This document shows positions 18,160-25,598 of a stretch of DNA of 64,000 bases, piece by piece. The notes under the pieces are model-generated. The model did not search any database, was not told where the DNA came from, and saw only the letters and a program-made list of their open reading frames with translations. The DNA lies in the NCBI GenBank assembly GCA_029265255.1, contig JAJUJQ010000002.1, positions 248,001 through 312,000 of the forward strand, read 5' to 3'. This DNA is from Spirochaetota bacterium. Lineage in GTDB: Bacteria; Spirochaetota; Spirochaetia; Treponematales; Rectinemataceae. Made by a program: the position numbers and the translations under genes. How positions within the stretch are numbered: the stretch's first letter is position 1; every line of letters starts with the position of its first letter.

Positions 18160-18690
18160 ATGGAACATACAGAAATAGCCCGCTATCTGGCCGTCGCAAA
18201 ACTAGGTTCGCCCCGCGGTCTTGATGGTGAAGTCAGGCTCTACAGCTATTCTGGCGAAACAGAGCATATACTCAAAGCGCCGGAGGTGCTGCTGGGCGGT
18301 TCTGAAGGGCTCGCGGATGCCACATCTGTCCACATACTCCGATGGAACGAGGGCGGCTGGGGCATCAGCGTGCTGATCGAGGGGTACAATTCCCCAGAAA
18401 AATCACGATCACTGGCGGGCCGTGAGCTTTTTCTGCCGCGTGAACACGCGTGTCCGCGCGGAGAAAGCGAATACTACATCGCTGATCTCGTTGGGCTTAG
18501 GGTTGTTGCATCCAGCAGGATCGTTGGTCGAGTCAGTGCCGTATGTGAAGGTGGCGCCGATGACCTGCTCGAAATCACCATTGATGAGGATGGAAGAAGG
18601 GTACTCGTTCCCTTCAGACGCGAGTTCGTCGGGACGGTTGATGTTGAGAAGGGCGAGCTCGAAGTCCTCAGACCCTGGATTCTGGAATGA
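18160..18690 (+). CDS. rimM: 16S rRNA processing protein RimM
   Basis: The 176-residue protein assists maturation of the 30S head. The N-terminal RimM barrel has VAKLGSPRGLDGEVRLYSY; the C-terminal PRC barrel includes EYYIADLVGLRV and DDLLEI, ending in VPFRREFVGTVDVEKGELEV. The ATG at 18160 was chosen because the family starts just before this motif; the open frame upstream overlaps khpA. No strong SD is seen, so coupling to khpA is likely. Its stop overlaps the trmD start as ATGA. Confidence 0.95.
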   Translation: MEHTEIARYLAVAKLGSPRGLDGEVRLYSYSGETEHILKAPEVLLGGSEGLADATSVHILRWNEGGWGISVLIEGYNSPEKSRSLAGRELFLPREHACPRGESEYYIADLVGLRVVASSRIVGRVSAVCEGGADDLLEITIDEDGRRVLVPFRREFVGTVDVEKGELEVLRPWILE

Positions 18691-19457
18691 AAATAACGGT
18701 TCTGTCCCTATTTCCAGAAATTCTCGAGGCCTATTTTTCCGCCTCCATTATGAAACGAGCGGTGGAAAGGGGATTGGTCTCATACGAGTTGATCAATATC
18801 AGGGACTTTGCCTACGATCGTCATCGAAAATGTGATGACGAGATTTTCGGCGGAGGGGCGGGAATGCTCCTTAAGCCGGAACCTGTTGATCGCGCGCTCG
18901 AGGCCGCGGGTTCTCCAAAGGTGAGGACAATATTTGTCACCCCTTCGGGAAGGCTGTTCAACCAGGTGATGGCCGCTGATTTTGCGAAAGAAGAAAAGTT
19001 GGTGATTGTGTGCGGCAGGTATGAAGGTATCGATCAGCGGATTATCGACACGAGGGTGACCGACTCCGTGTCAATCGGCGATTACGTTCTCTCCAGCGGG
19101 GAGGTCGCAGCGCTGACGGTGATCGACGCAGTCTACCGACTCATACCAGGCGTCATTTCCGGCGAATCGCTTTCGGAAGAGAGTTTTGCGTCTGGCCTTC
19201 TGGAGTATCCCCAGTATACAAGGCCAGCAGAATATGCTAATATGCGTGTCCCGGAAGTTCTATTGAGCGGAAACCACGCGCAGATCGCGCAGTGGAGACT
19301 CAAGGCGAGCCTCATCAGAACGCTCGCATATCGACCGGAATTGTTGCAAACGATCGATCTGACCGGACCATTGGGCAGATTGTTGCAAGAAGTGATTGGT
19401 GAAGGGGGAAAATATGAACCTCGTACAGCAGATTCAGGCAGAGCAGACGAGAACTGA
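18687..19457 (+). CDS. trmD: tRNA (guanine-N1)-methyltransferase
   Basis: TrmD methylates G37 of tRNAs with SAM through a trefoil-knot fold. Diagnostic segments are [44 protein letters not shown] and [11 protein letters not shown], all intact. At 256 residues it has standard length. The start overlaps rimM by ATGA. Its 3' end overlaps the rplS start by 44 bases, so the two are tightly coupled. Confidence 0.97.
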   Translation: MKITVLSLFPEILEAYFSASIMKRAVERGLVSYELINIRDFAYDRHRKCDDEIFGGGAGMLLKPEPVDRALEAAGSPKVRTIFVTPSGRLFNQVMAADFAKEEKLVIVCGRYEGIDQRIIDTRVTDSVSIGDYVLSSGEVAALTVIDAVYRLIPGVISGESLSEESFASGLLEYPQYTRPAEYANMRVPEVLLSGNHAQIAQWRLKASLIRTLAYRPELLQTIDLTGPLGRLLQEVIGEGGKYEPRTADSGRADEN

Positions 19458-19785
19458 TCTGCCCTCATTCAGGGTTGGAGATACTGTTCGCGTAAGCTTC
19501 AAGATTGTCGAAGGGAAGACCGAAAGAATCCAGGCCTATGAAGGAATCGTGATTGCGATCAAGAATGCGGGAGCAGGCAAGACCTTTACCGTGCGTAAGA
19601 ATTCCTACGGCGTCGGCGTTGAGCGCGTATTCCCGTTCAACTCACCGCGCGTCGAAAAAGTAGAGATCGTAAAGACCGGCAAGGTGCGCCGCGCAAAGCT
19701 CTACTACATTCGGACCAAGATTGGCAAAAAGGCAAAGGTCAAGACGCTGGTGGGCGGCAGAAAGAGCGACGCAGCGCAGGAATGA
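19414..19785 (+). CDS. rplS: 50S ribosomal protein L19
   Basis: L19 sits at the 30S-50S interface. The 123-residue product has the standard [38 protein letters not shown] and RRAKLYYIR segments. The ATG at 19414 is preceded by GAAGGGGG inside the trmD coding region. A strong terminator follows, closing the operon. Confidence 0.97.
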   Translation: MNLVQQIQAEQTRTDLPSFRVGDTVRVSFKIVEGKTERIQAYEGIVIAIKNAGAGKTFTVRKNSYGVGVERVFPFNSPRVEKVEIVKTGKVRRAKLYYIRTKIGKKAKVKTLVGGRKSDAAQE

Positions 19786-19834
19786 TGAACGTAACGCACC
19801 GCTTGCGTGTGCATGCAAAGACGTATGCGGGAAC

Positions 19835-19870
19835 AACCGTCGGGATTTCAGGATCCCGACGGTTTTTTAT
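19835..19870 (+). terminator. Intrinsic terminator after rplS
   Basis: A perfect 12-base-pair stem (AACCGTCGGGAT / ATCCCGACGGTT, arms 19835-19846 and 19853-19864) with a 6-base loop is followed by a T-rich run (TTTTAT). It should end the rpsP-rplS transcript. Confidence 0.9.
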
Positions 19871-19922
19871 TACATTTGAAGTGCCAGGCCGGCTGTGACC
19901 GTTCTATTCTTAGAAGGTTGGC

Positions 19923-20321
19923 ATGAAGCTGGAAAATGAATCGCGCCGGGCCATTGCCAGTACTGTCAGTCGCGGTAGAGAAGCGGAGCGCGAGGCAATG
20001 CGCTATTTAAGGGAACACGGGTGGGAAATCATCGCCACGAACTTCCGTTCCCGCAGAGGTGAGATTGATCTTATTGCCAGCGTCGACACCATGCTCGTAT
20101 TCGTGGAAGTCAAATCGGCCAACAGAATCACCGAGACTGACCTTGTGCACGTAATCGGACCGGCAAAACGTCGTGCTATAATAGAAACTTCTAAACTATT
20201 CCTCGCTTTGCATCGAAAATATAGTCAGCACGGAATCAGGTTTGATCTGATACTGATGCGCGATGGAACATGCGTGCGGCATGTGGAAGGTGCATTTGGC
20301 GAACACGATGAAGCAGAATAA
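19923..20321 (+). CDS. yraN: YraN family (UPF0102) endonuclease-like protein
   Basis: The 132-residue protein has the UPF0102 core: GREAEREAMRYLREHGWEI, then NFRSRRGEIDLIA and VFVEVKSA, the D...ExK constellation of restriction-endonuclease-like folds. Its cellular role is not settled in any organism. It lies after the rplS terminator, as in many genomes, and its end overlaps the next small gene. Confidence 0.93.
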   Translation: MKLENESRRAIASTVSRGREAEREAMRYLREHGWEIIATNFRSRRGEIDLIASVDTMLVFVEVKSANRITETDLVHVIGPAKRRAIIETSKLFLALHRKYSQHGIRFDLILMRDGTCVRHVEGAFGEHDEAE

Positions 20322-20535
20322 GGTGTCTCGCGACATACCCGGCTGGGCAGGCTCCTCTCCGGACGATTTTCTTCATATGGATTATGATATTACTGAGGAG
20401 ATGAAGGCTACCAGCTGGAAGCGGCTCTATGAGCTGAAACATAAGCTGGTGGATGACCACTATCTTCAGGGGGCGATTGCATCAATTGCGGAAATGCTGT
20501 CAAATAGAACAAAGGTGAAACGCAATGAACACTGA
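20308..20535 (+). CDS. Small protein of unknown function
   Basis: The product of 75 residues (MKQNKVSRDIPG...) is predicted to be mostly helical in its second half (EEMKATSWKRLYELKHKL, then AIASIAEMLSN). No family is recognised. The ATG at 20308 overlaps yraN by 14 bases, and the stop overlaps the start of the next gene by 11 bases, so the three are probably co-translated. The tight overlaps on both sides support it as real. Confidence 0.6.
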   Translation: MKQNKVSRDIPGWAGSSPDDFLHMDYDITEEMKATSWKRLYELKHKLVDDHYLQGAIASIAEMLSNRTKVKRNEH

Positions 20536-20971
20536 TCCTCGGGCGCCGGATGAAAAGCGCAGCGCAAAAAATCACAGCCATCAATCTCGCAGGCATCGCT
20601 CATCAAAAAACGCGTCATCTCCATCCAAAGCCGAAAAGAAAGCGGCACCCGTACAGCCGGAAAACCGTAAAAAACCCGAACCTCCTCCCCTCTGTGAGGT
20701 ATGCGGCAAGCCTGTGTTTGACCTTGTGGGAGCAATCGCTTCCAGAGAGAGCGGAGCACCCATTCATTTCGATTGCGCGATTGAATTGCTTTCCAAACAG
20801 GAACACCTGGCTGCGGACGAGAAGATCATTTACATCGGAAGCGGTTGCTTTGCCGTTTGTGTGCAGATGCCTAATGGCAAGCTGGAAATGCGCCGGAAGA
20901 TCCGCTGGGAGGTTTCGGGAACCGTGGCTCCCTGGCGCAAGTCAATGCTTTCTTCGCCCAATCTTCCTTAA
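20525..20971 (+). CDS. Small zinc-ribbon-like protein with basic low-complexity N-terminus
   Basis: The 148-residue protein has a disordered Lys/Arg/Ser/Pro-rich first 50 residues, then CEVCGKPVFDLVGAI and HFDCAIELL, giving a C-x2-C ... H-x2-C pattern that could bind zinc. The end is a compact beta-rich segment. The combination of basic tail and zinc site suggests nucleic-acid or ribosome contact, which is inference. It overlaps the preceding small gene and precedes serS (convergent). Confidence 0.65.
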   Translation: MNTDPRAPDEKRSAKNHSHQSRRHRSSKNASSPSKAEKKAAPVQPENRKKPEPPPLCEVCGKPVFDLVGAIASRESGAPIHFDCAIELLSKQEHLAADEKIIYIGSGCFAVCVQMPNGKLEMRRKIRWEVSGTVAPWRKSMLSSPNLP

Positions 20972-21014
20972 ATAAGTAGTCAGGAACACCTGCCGGGGCT
21001 TTTCGCAACGCCCT

Positions 21015-22298
21015 CTATGGCTGGCGTCGCGGCTTGATGGTGTCGAATCCACAATAGGGCACCAGAGCCGCAGGAATCTTCACCGATCCATCCGCCTGCT
21101 GAAAATTCTCAAGGATAGCGATAATGGCGCGCGAACACGCGATAGCGGTACCATTCAGCATGTGCACAAAACGAGGCTTGCCGTCTTCGTCGCGATAGCG
21201 CACGTTCAGGCGGCGGGCTTGATAATCGGTGCAATTTGAGGTTGAGGTTACCTCGCCCCACTCCCCGTTGTTGCGGCCGGGCATCCATGCCTCAAGATCC
21301 CATTTGCGGTAGGCAGGTGCACCCAGATCGCCGGTGCACGTGTCTACTACGCGGAACGGAATATTCAGACTGGAGAATATCTCTTCCTCGATAGTTCTCA
21401 GTTCTTCATGGATGTGTTCGGATTCCTCAGGCAGACAGTAGACAAACATTTCAACTTTAGTGAATTGGTGTACCCGATAGAGGCCTTTTGAAAACTGTCC
21501 GGCAGCTCCTGCTTCGCGGCGGAAGCAGTGGGAAAGCCCAGCGTACCGAATTGGGAGCTGGCTCTTATCGAGGATCGAAGCGCTGTGGTAACCACCGAGC
21601 GTGATCTCCGCGGTACCGATCAGACAAGTGTCTTCTCCTTCCAGAGTGTAAACATTCGACTCTGCTCCACGGGGATTGAATCCAATACCTTCAAGAATTT
21701 CCGTCTTTGCGATATCCGGAGTGGTTATGAGCGTAAAGCCATGGCGTGCCAGAATATCGAGAGCGAATCGCACCAGCGCAAGCTCGAGGATGACTCCTTC
21801 ATTCTTTAGGTAATAGAATTTAGTGCCTGAAACCTTGGTCGCGGTATCGAAATCGATGATATCGAGACTCTGACCGATATCGACATGGTCTCTGGCTGGA
21901 AAATTGAAGACTGTCGGTTCTCCGACGCGCTTAACTTCAAGATTATCCTTGTCTTCCTTACCGCGAGGCGCATGCGGATGAGCCATGTTAGGGATTTTTA
22001 GAAGTTCTTCGTTGAGCGACGCTTCGAGCCGGGCAAGGTCGGCCTCGAACGATGCGATGGCTTCCTTCAAACGCTTGCCTTCCTCGATGCAGGCAGCGCG
22101 TGTCTGGGTATCCATGGGGCCTTTCATGGACTGCGCGTTTTCGTTTCGCCGGCGCCGGGCATCTTCGAGATCTCGTATGACGCGGTTACGTTGTTCATAT
22201 AGAGATACGACTAAATCCGCATCTGCGTTCATATAGCGATCGCGGATGTTCTGTTTGACGGCTTCAAGGTTTTCTTTGATGAATCGGATATCGAGCAT
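21015..22298 (-). CDS. serS: Seryl-tRNA synthetase
   Basis: This class II enzyme of 427 residues charges tRNA-Ser. The N-terminal antiparallel coiled coil runs from about residue 30 to 100 (LEDARRRRNENAQ and following). The catalytic core has TAEITLGGYH, motif 2 FRREAGAAGQ and motif 3 LNGTAIACSRAIIAILEN. The ATG at 22298 lacks a strong SD. It is transcribed away from the insertion sequence. Confidence 0.97.
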   Translation of the reverse strand: MLDIRFIKENLEAVKQNIRDRYMNADADLVVSLYEQRNRVIRDLEDARRRRNENAQSMKGPMDTQTRAACIEEGKRLKEAIASFEADLARLEASLNEELLKIPNMAHPHAPRGKEDKDNLEVKRVGEPTVFNFPARDHVDIGQSLDIIDFDTATKVSGTKFYYLKNEGVILELALVRFALDILARHGFTLITTPDIAKTEILEGIGFNPRGAESNVYTLEGEDTCLIGTAEITLGGYHSASILDKSQLPIRYAGLSHCFRREAGAAGQFSKGLYRVHQFTKVEMFVYCLPEESEHIHEELRTIEEEIFSSLNIPFRVVDTCTGDLGAPAYRKWDLEAWMPGRNNGEWGEVTSTSNCTDYQARRLNVRYRDEDGKPRFVHMLNGTAIACSRAIIAILENFQQADGSVKIPAALVPYCGFDTIKPRRQP

Positions 22299-22341
22299 GG
22301 GGAAATACTACCTGTCTATGTGCGAATTGGCAACCCATCCC

Positions 22342-22362
22342 TACTGCTATGAACCTTGTTTA
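22342..22362 (+). repeat. Left terminal inverted repeat of the insertion sequence
   Basis: The sequence (core CTGCTATGAACCTTGT) matches the reverse complement of 23548-23568 at 19 of 21 positions. Confidence 0.75.
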
Positions 22363-22418
22363 TGACATTGAAGTGAAGGGAAAGTACAACAGCGATAACC
22401 GATTAAGAGGAGGAAACC

Positions 22419-23522
22419 ATGCTCAAATTCTCATTTTGTCCTAATCCAATCTGTTGCCATCATCAAGCCGCGCCACATGGAAGATGGTATGTTGCACTTG
22501 GTTACTATGCCACTAAATGCTTCGGTCGGGTACATCGATATCGCTGCAAGGCCTGTGGCCGCATTTTTTCGAGTCAGACCTTCAGCGTGCACTACTATGC
22601 AAAGAAATTGATAAACTACCGTCATCTTGAAAGGCTTCTTGCTTCCAGCATGAGCCAGCGTGCTCTTGCTCGCCATCTTCAGGTTTCATTGGGTACGATC
22701 TGCAATCGTATCGGGCGTCTCAGTCGACAAACCCTCTCATTGAACCATCAATTATGTCGTCATATTCATATGTCTGAGCCAGTATGCATAGATGGGTTTG
22801 TTGGTTTTGATGGTTCTCGATTTTTCCCAAATAATCTTACTATTGCCCTTACTTCTGACAGCCAATTTATCCTTAGTATGACTCATGCGACCTTGAAGCG
22901 TTCAGGGCGAATGACCAAGTCTCAGCATCGAAAGGCGAATCTTCTCTATCGTCATGTTACTTTTGAGGCTCGTGCACTCGAGAGATCATTTGCAGAGCTT
23001 TTGCATGAGCTCTCAAGGATCCGGTCTGGCAGCAGCAATCCTCAGCTTCTTATTACGGATGAAAAACTCGAATATGCCAGAGCTCTGAAGGTCTACCCAG
23101 AACGAAGCCATTTCCAGCACTTGCCTGTGAGCTCCACCCTGCCGCGCACAGGATCAAATCCTCTCTTTGCATCCAATTATCTTGATCGGGAACTGCGCAA
23201 GGACCTTGCTGAGCATAGGAGAGCAACGGTGTGCTTTGCACGAAATGTGGCGAATATGCTCGAGCGGTTGGTAGTGTATTCAGGTTGGCATAACTATGCA
23301 AAACTATTCCGTATAGGGAAAGCAGGAATCAGAAAGACACATGCAGAAATGGCGGGAATTCCGAAGGAGGTTCTGAAGGCAGGACGCTATAATGCATTCC
23401 TAGAGCGTGTGTTCTTAAGTCGCATAGATCTTTCACCACTTGAGCGGAGGCTCTGGTTGCGGGGATTTCCGACCCCTTTGAAGAAGCGTGAAGAAACGAT
23501 GCCAGCATATGTATTCGATTGA
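22419..23522 (+). CDS. IS1/IS1595-like transposase
   Basis: The transposase of 367 residues begins with a zinc ribbon (CPNPICCHH and YRCKACGRIFSSQ), followed by a helix-turn-helix (SQRALARHLQVSLGTICNRI). The catalytic region then has D in CIDGFVGFDG, D in LLITDEKLEYA and a late E in NMLERL or DLAEH, consistent with a DDE RNase-H fold. The layout resembles IS1/IS1595 but the single long ORF is not assigned to a named family here. RBS AGGAGG is strong and the frame is intact, so it may still be active. Confidence 0.85.
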   Translation: MLKFSFCPNPICCHHQAAPHGRWYVALGYYATKCFGRVHRYRCKACGRIFSSQTFSVHYYAKKLINYRHLERLLASSMSQRALARHLQVSLGTICNRIGRLSRQTLSLNHQLCRHIHMSEPVCIDGFVGFDGSRFFPNNLTIALTSDSQFILSMTHATLKRSGRMTKSQHRKANLLYRHVTFEARALERSFAELLHELSRIRSGSSNPQLLITDEKLEYARALKVYPERSHFQHLPVSSTLPRTGSNPLFASNYLDRELRKDLAEHRRATVCFARNVANMLERLVVYSGWHNYAKLFRIGKAGIRKTHAEMAGIPKEVLKAGRYNAFLERVFLSRIDLSPLERRLWLRGFPTPLKKREETMPAYVFD

Positions 23523-23548
23523 GAAGGTCTCACATCCCATACTGTAAT
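23519..23548 (+). promoter_or_regulatory. Outward-facing promoter at the right end of the insertion sequence
   Basis: TTGAGA (23519-23524, overlapping the transposase stop) and TGTAAT (23543-23548) are separated by 18 bases; each differs from the sigma70 consensus at one position. Transcription would start near 23555 and enter prfA after about 20 bases. Confidence 0.5.
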
Positions 23549-23568
23549 ATACAAGGTTCGTAGCAGTA
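23548..23568 (-). repeat. Right terminal inverted repeat of the insertion sequence
   Basis: This is the inverted partner of 22342-22362 (core ACAAGGTTCGTAGCAG). It lies just upstream of the prfA start. Confidence 0.75.
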
Positions 23569-23575
23569 TGGTAGG

Positions 23576-24646
23576 ATGGCCTACGTGGAAGAACGAATTC
23601 AACAGATGCGTTCCCGCATCGCAGAGATTGACACCTGCATCTCCAGTCCAGACATCATGCGCGATCAGGATACATTCCGTTCTCTCATGAAAGAGCGCGC
23701 TCGGCTCTCAGAAATCGTGGAGCTTTTTGACGAACAACAGAGGCTCGCTGTTACCATCCACGATACCCAGCAGCTATTACGCGAATCCTCCGACGAGGAG
23801 ATGAAATCGCTTGCCGAGGAGGAACTCAGCCAGTTGACCGCGCGCTGGCAGGAAACTGGAGACCGTCTCATGGCCCTGCTCATGCCACGCGATCCAATGG
23901 CTGACAAGCCTGTTATTATGGAAATTCGCGCGGGCACCGGTGGAGAGGAAGCCTCGCTTTTTGCGTCGGATCTCTTCCGCATGTACAGTCGCTATGCCGA
24001 CCATAGGGGTTGGACGCTCGAAGTGATGAGTCTCAATGAAACCGAGCTGGGCGGTATGAAGGAAATCATTTTTTCGGTTTCTGGCGATGCGGTGTATGAG
24101 AGGCTTCGCTATGAATCGGGAGTACATCGGGTTCAGCGCGTACCGGTTACCGAAAGCTCGGGACGTATTCATACCAGCGCGGTCACCGTTGCCGTGCTGC
24201 CTGAAATGGAAGAGACCGAGGTCGAGATCCGGCAGGAAGATTTGCGCATCGATGTGATGCGGGCCTCCGGACCTGGAGGGCAGAGCGTCAATACGACAGA
24301 CTCCGCTGTTCGGATTACTCACTTACCGACCGGAATCGTCGTACATTGCCAGGATGAGAAAAGCCAGATCAAGAACAAGGCCAAAGCCATGCGTATCCTT
24401 CGCGCACGCCTCTATGAGCTCGAGGAAGAAAAACGCCGCATGGAACGCTCCGCCGAGCGACGCAGCCAGGTGGGAACAGGGGATCGATCAGAGCGCATTA
24501 GAACCTACAACTTTCCCCAGAACCGCCTGACCGATCATCGAATCGATTTGACGCTGTACAAACTCGATCTCGTGATGGAAGGGGAATTGGATGAGCTGCT
24601 CGATGCCCTGGTAGCCTGGGGGCAGCAGAATCGCAAAATGGAATGA
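23576..24646 (+). CDS. prfA: Peptide chain release factor 1
   Basis: RF1 reads UAA and UAG and releases the finished peptide. The codon-recognition tripeptide is PVT (in [15 protein letters not shown]), the P-x-T type that marks RF1 rather than RF2. The catalytic GGQ lies in [13 protein letters not shown] near residue 233. Length (356) is standard. The start is uncertain: the ATG at 23576 directly abuts a weak SD (GGTAGG), and a GTG at 23585 gives better spacing. The insertion sequence immediately upstream may have replaced the original leader. prmC, which methylates the GGQ glutamine, follows. Confidence 0.96.
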   Translation: MAYVEERIQQMRSRIAEIDTCISSPDIMRDQDTFRSLMKERARLSEIVELFDEQQRLAVTIHDTQQLLRESSDEEMKSLAEEELSQLTARWQETGDRLMALLMPRDPMADKPVIMEIRAGTGGEEASLFASDLFRMYSRYADHRGWTLEVMSLNETELGGMKEIIFSVSGDAVYERLRYESGVHRVQRVPVTESSGRIHTSAVTVAVLPEMEETEVEIRQEDLRIDVMRASGPGGQSVNTTDSAVRITHLPTGIVVHCQDEKSQIKNKAKAMRILRARLYELEEEKRRMERSAERRSQVGTGDRSERIRTYNFPQNRLTDHRIDLTLYKLDLVMEGELDELLDALVAWGQQNRKME

Positions 24647-24701
24647 GCAAGAATCTAAAGCCCCGAGCCTACCCGGCAATCTAGCGCAGGAGGCTGCATC
24701 C

Positions 24702-25598
24702 ATGACCTATCGCGACGCGCTTCTTCACGCTGCCGCAACATTTTCTTCAAGCGAAACGCCTTTTCTCGATGCAGTGCTGCTCATGGCTCATGCGACGGGG
24801 ATATCGAAGGAAAAAGTGCTGGCCCGCCTTTCTGAACCGCTGACTGAGATACCAGCATCTTTTATGGAATGGGCGCGGCGACGGGCACATGGCGAAAGCA
24901 TTGCCCACATACTGGGCTTCAAGGAGTTTTTTGGGCGGCTTTTCATAATCAATGATGCGGTGCTTTCGCCACGTCAGGATACCGAGACGCTTGTCGAGGC
25001 CGCGCTTCGAGAGGGTGATAAGCTCGCGAAGGTGCGAGGAGAACGCTTGCCACAGGCATTAAAGGTTCTCGATCTCTGCACCGGTTCGGGTGCTGTCGCC
25101 ATAAGCATTGCCTTAGAACGTCCCCATTGGGATATTACCGCGTCCGATATATCGGTCGAAGCGCTGAGGTGCGCCAGGCTGAACGCGGAGCGGTTATGCG
25201 CGCCAGCGGATGGTGTCAACCTGAAAGGCGAAGATCGTGTCCGCTTCATTGAATCGGATCTATTTGCCATGATTTGTGGTACCTTCGACCTCATTGTCAG
25301 CAATCCCCCCTATGTGCCACGCGATGAGGCCGAGCAGCTGAGGGCGCAGGGCATGACCGACCCGATGCTGGCATTGAGCGGTGGCCCGGATGGAATGGAT
25401 CTCATCAGACGCATCATCGAGGATGCGCCTCGATATTTATCGAATAACGGCGTATTATTATTGGAAATGGACCCGGAACAGGTTGCGGAAGCGGTAGAGC
25501 TTCTGCAGAATTCCTGTTTTGATGATATCATGGTATATAGAGACCTCGCAGGGAGGGAGAGGGTTACTGGTGGACGATATCGAAAGGCTGAGGGCTGA
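24702..25598 (+). CDS. prmC: Release factor glutamine N5-methyltransferase
   Basis: PrmC methylates the GGQ glutamine of release factors with SAM. The protein of 298 residues has the SAM-binding VLDLCTGSGAVAISIA and the catalytic NPPYVPRDE near residue 202, plus LGFKEFFGR in the N-terminal helical domain. It follows its substrate gene prfA. RBS CAGGAGG is strong. Its 3' end overlaps the rel start. Confidence 0.96.
   Translation: MTYRDALLHAAATFSSSETPFLDAVLLMAHATGISKEKVLARLSEPLTEIPASFMEWARRRAHGESIAHILGFKEFFGRLFIINDAVLSPRQDTETLVEAALREGDKLAKVRGERLPQALKVLDLCTGSGAVAISIALERPHWDITASDISVEALRCARLNAERLCAPADGVNLKGEDRVRFIESDLFAMICGTFDLIVSNPPYVPRDEAEQLRAQGMTDPMLALSGGPDGMDLIRRIIEDAPRYLSNNGVLLLEMDPEQVAEAVELLQNSCFDDIMVYRDLAGRERVTGGRYRKAEG

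Larger units (their letters stand above)
22342..23568 (+). mobile_element. Insertion sequence with zinc-ribbon DDE transposase
   Basis: The element of about 1.23 kb is bounded by imperfect 21-base inverted repeats and holds one transposase gene. No target duplication is recognised at the assigned ends, so the insertion may be old or the exact ends may differ by a few bases. It sits between serS and prfA, with its right end 7 bases from the prfA start. Confidence 0.75.

Noticed and set aside
22330..23580. Target-site duplication flanking the insertion sequence
   Set aside because: The bases directly outside the inverted repeats (CCCATCCC on the left, TGGTAGGA on the right) do not match as a direct repeat. 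The shared CCATCC is in inverted orientation and is too short to claim.
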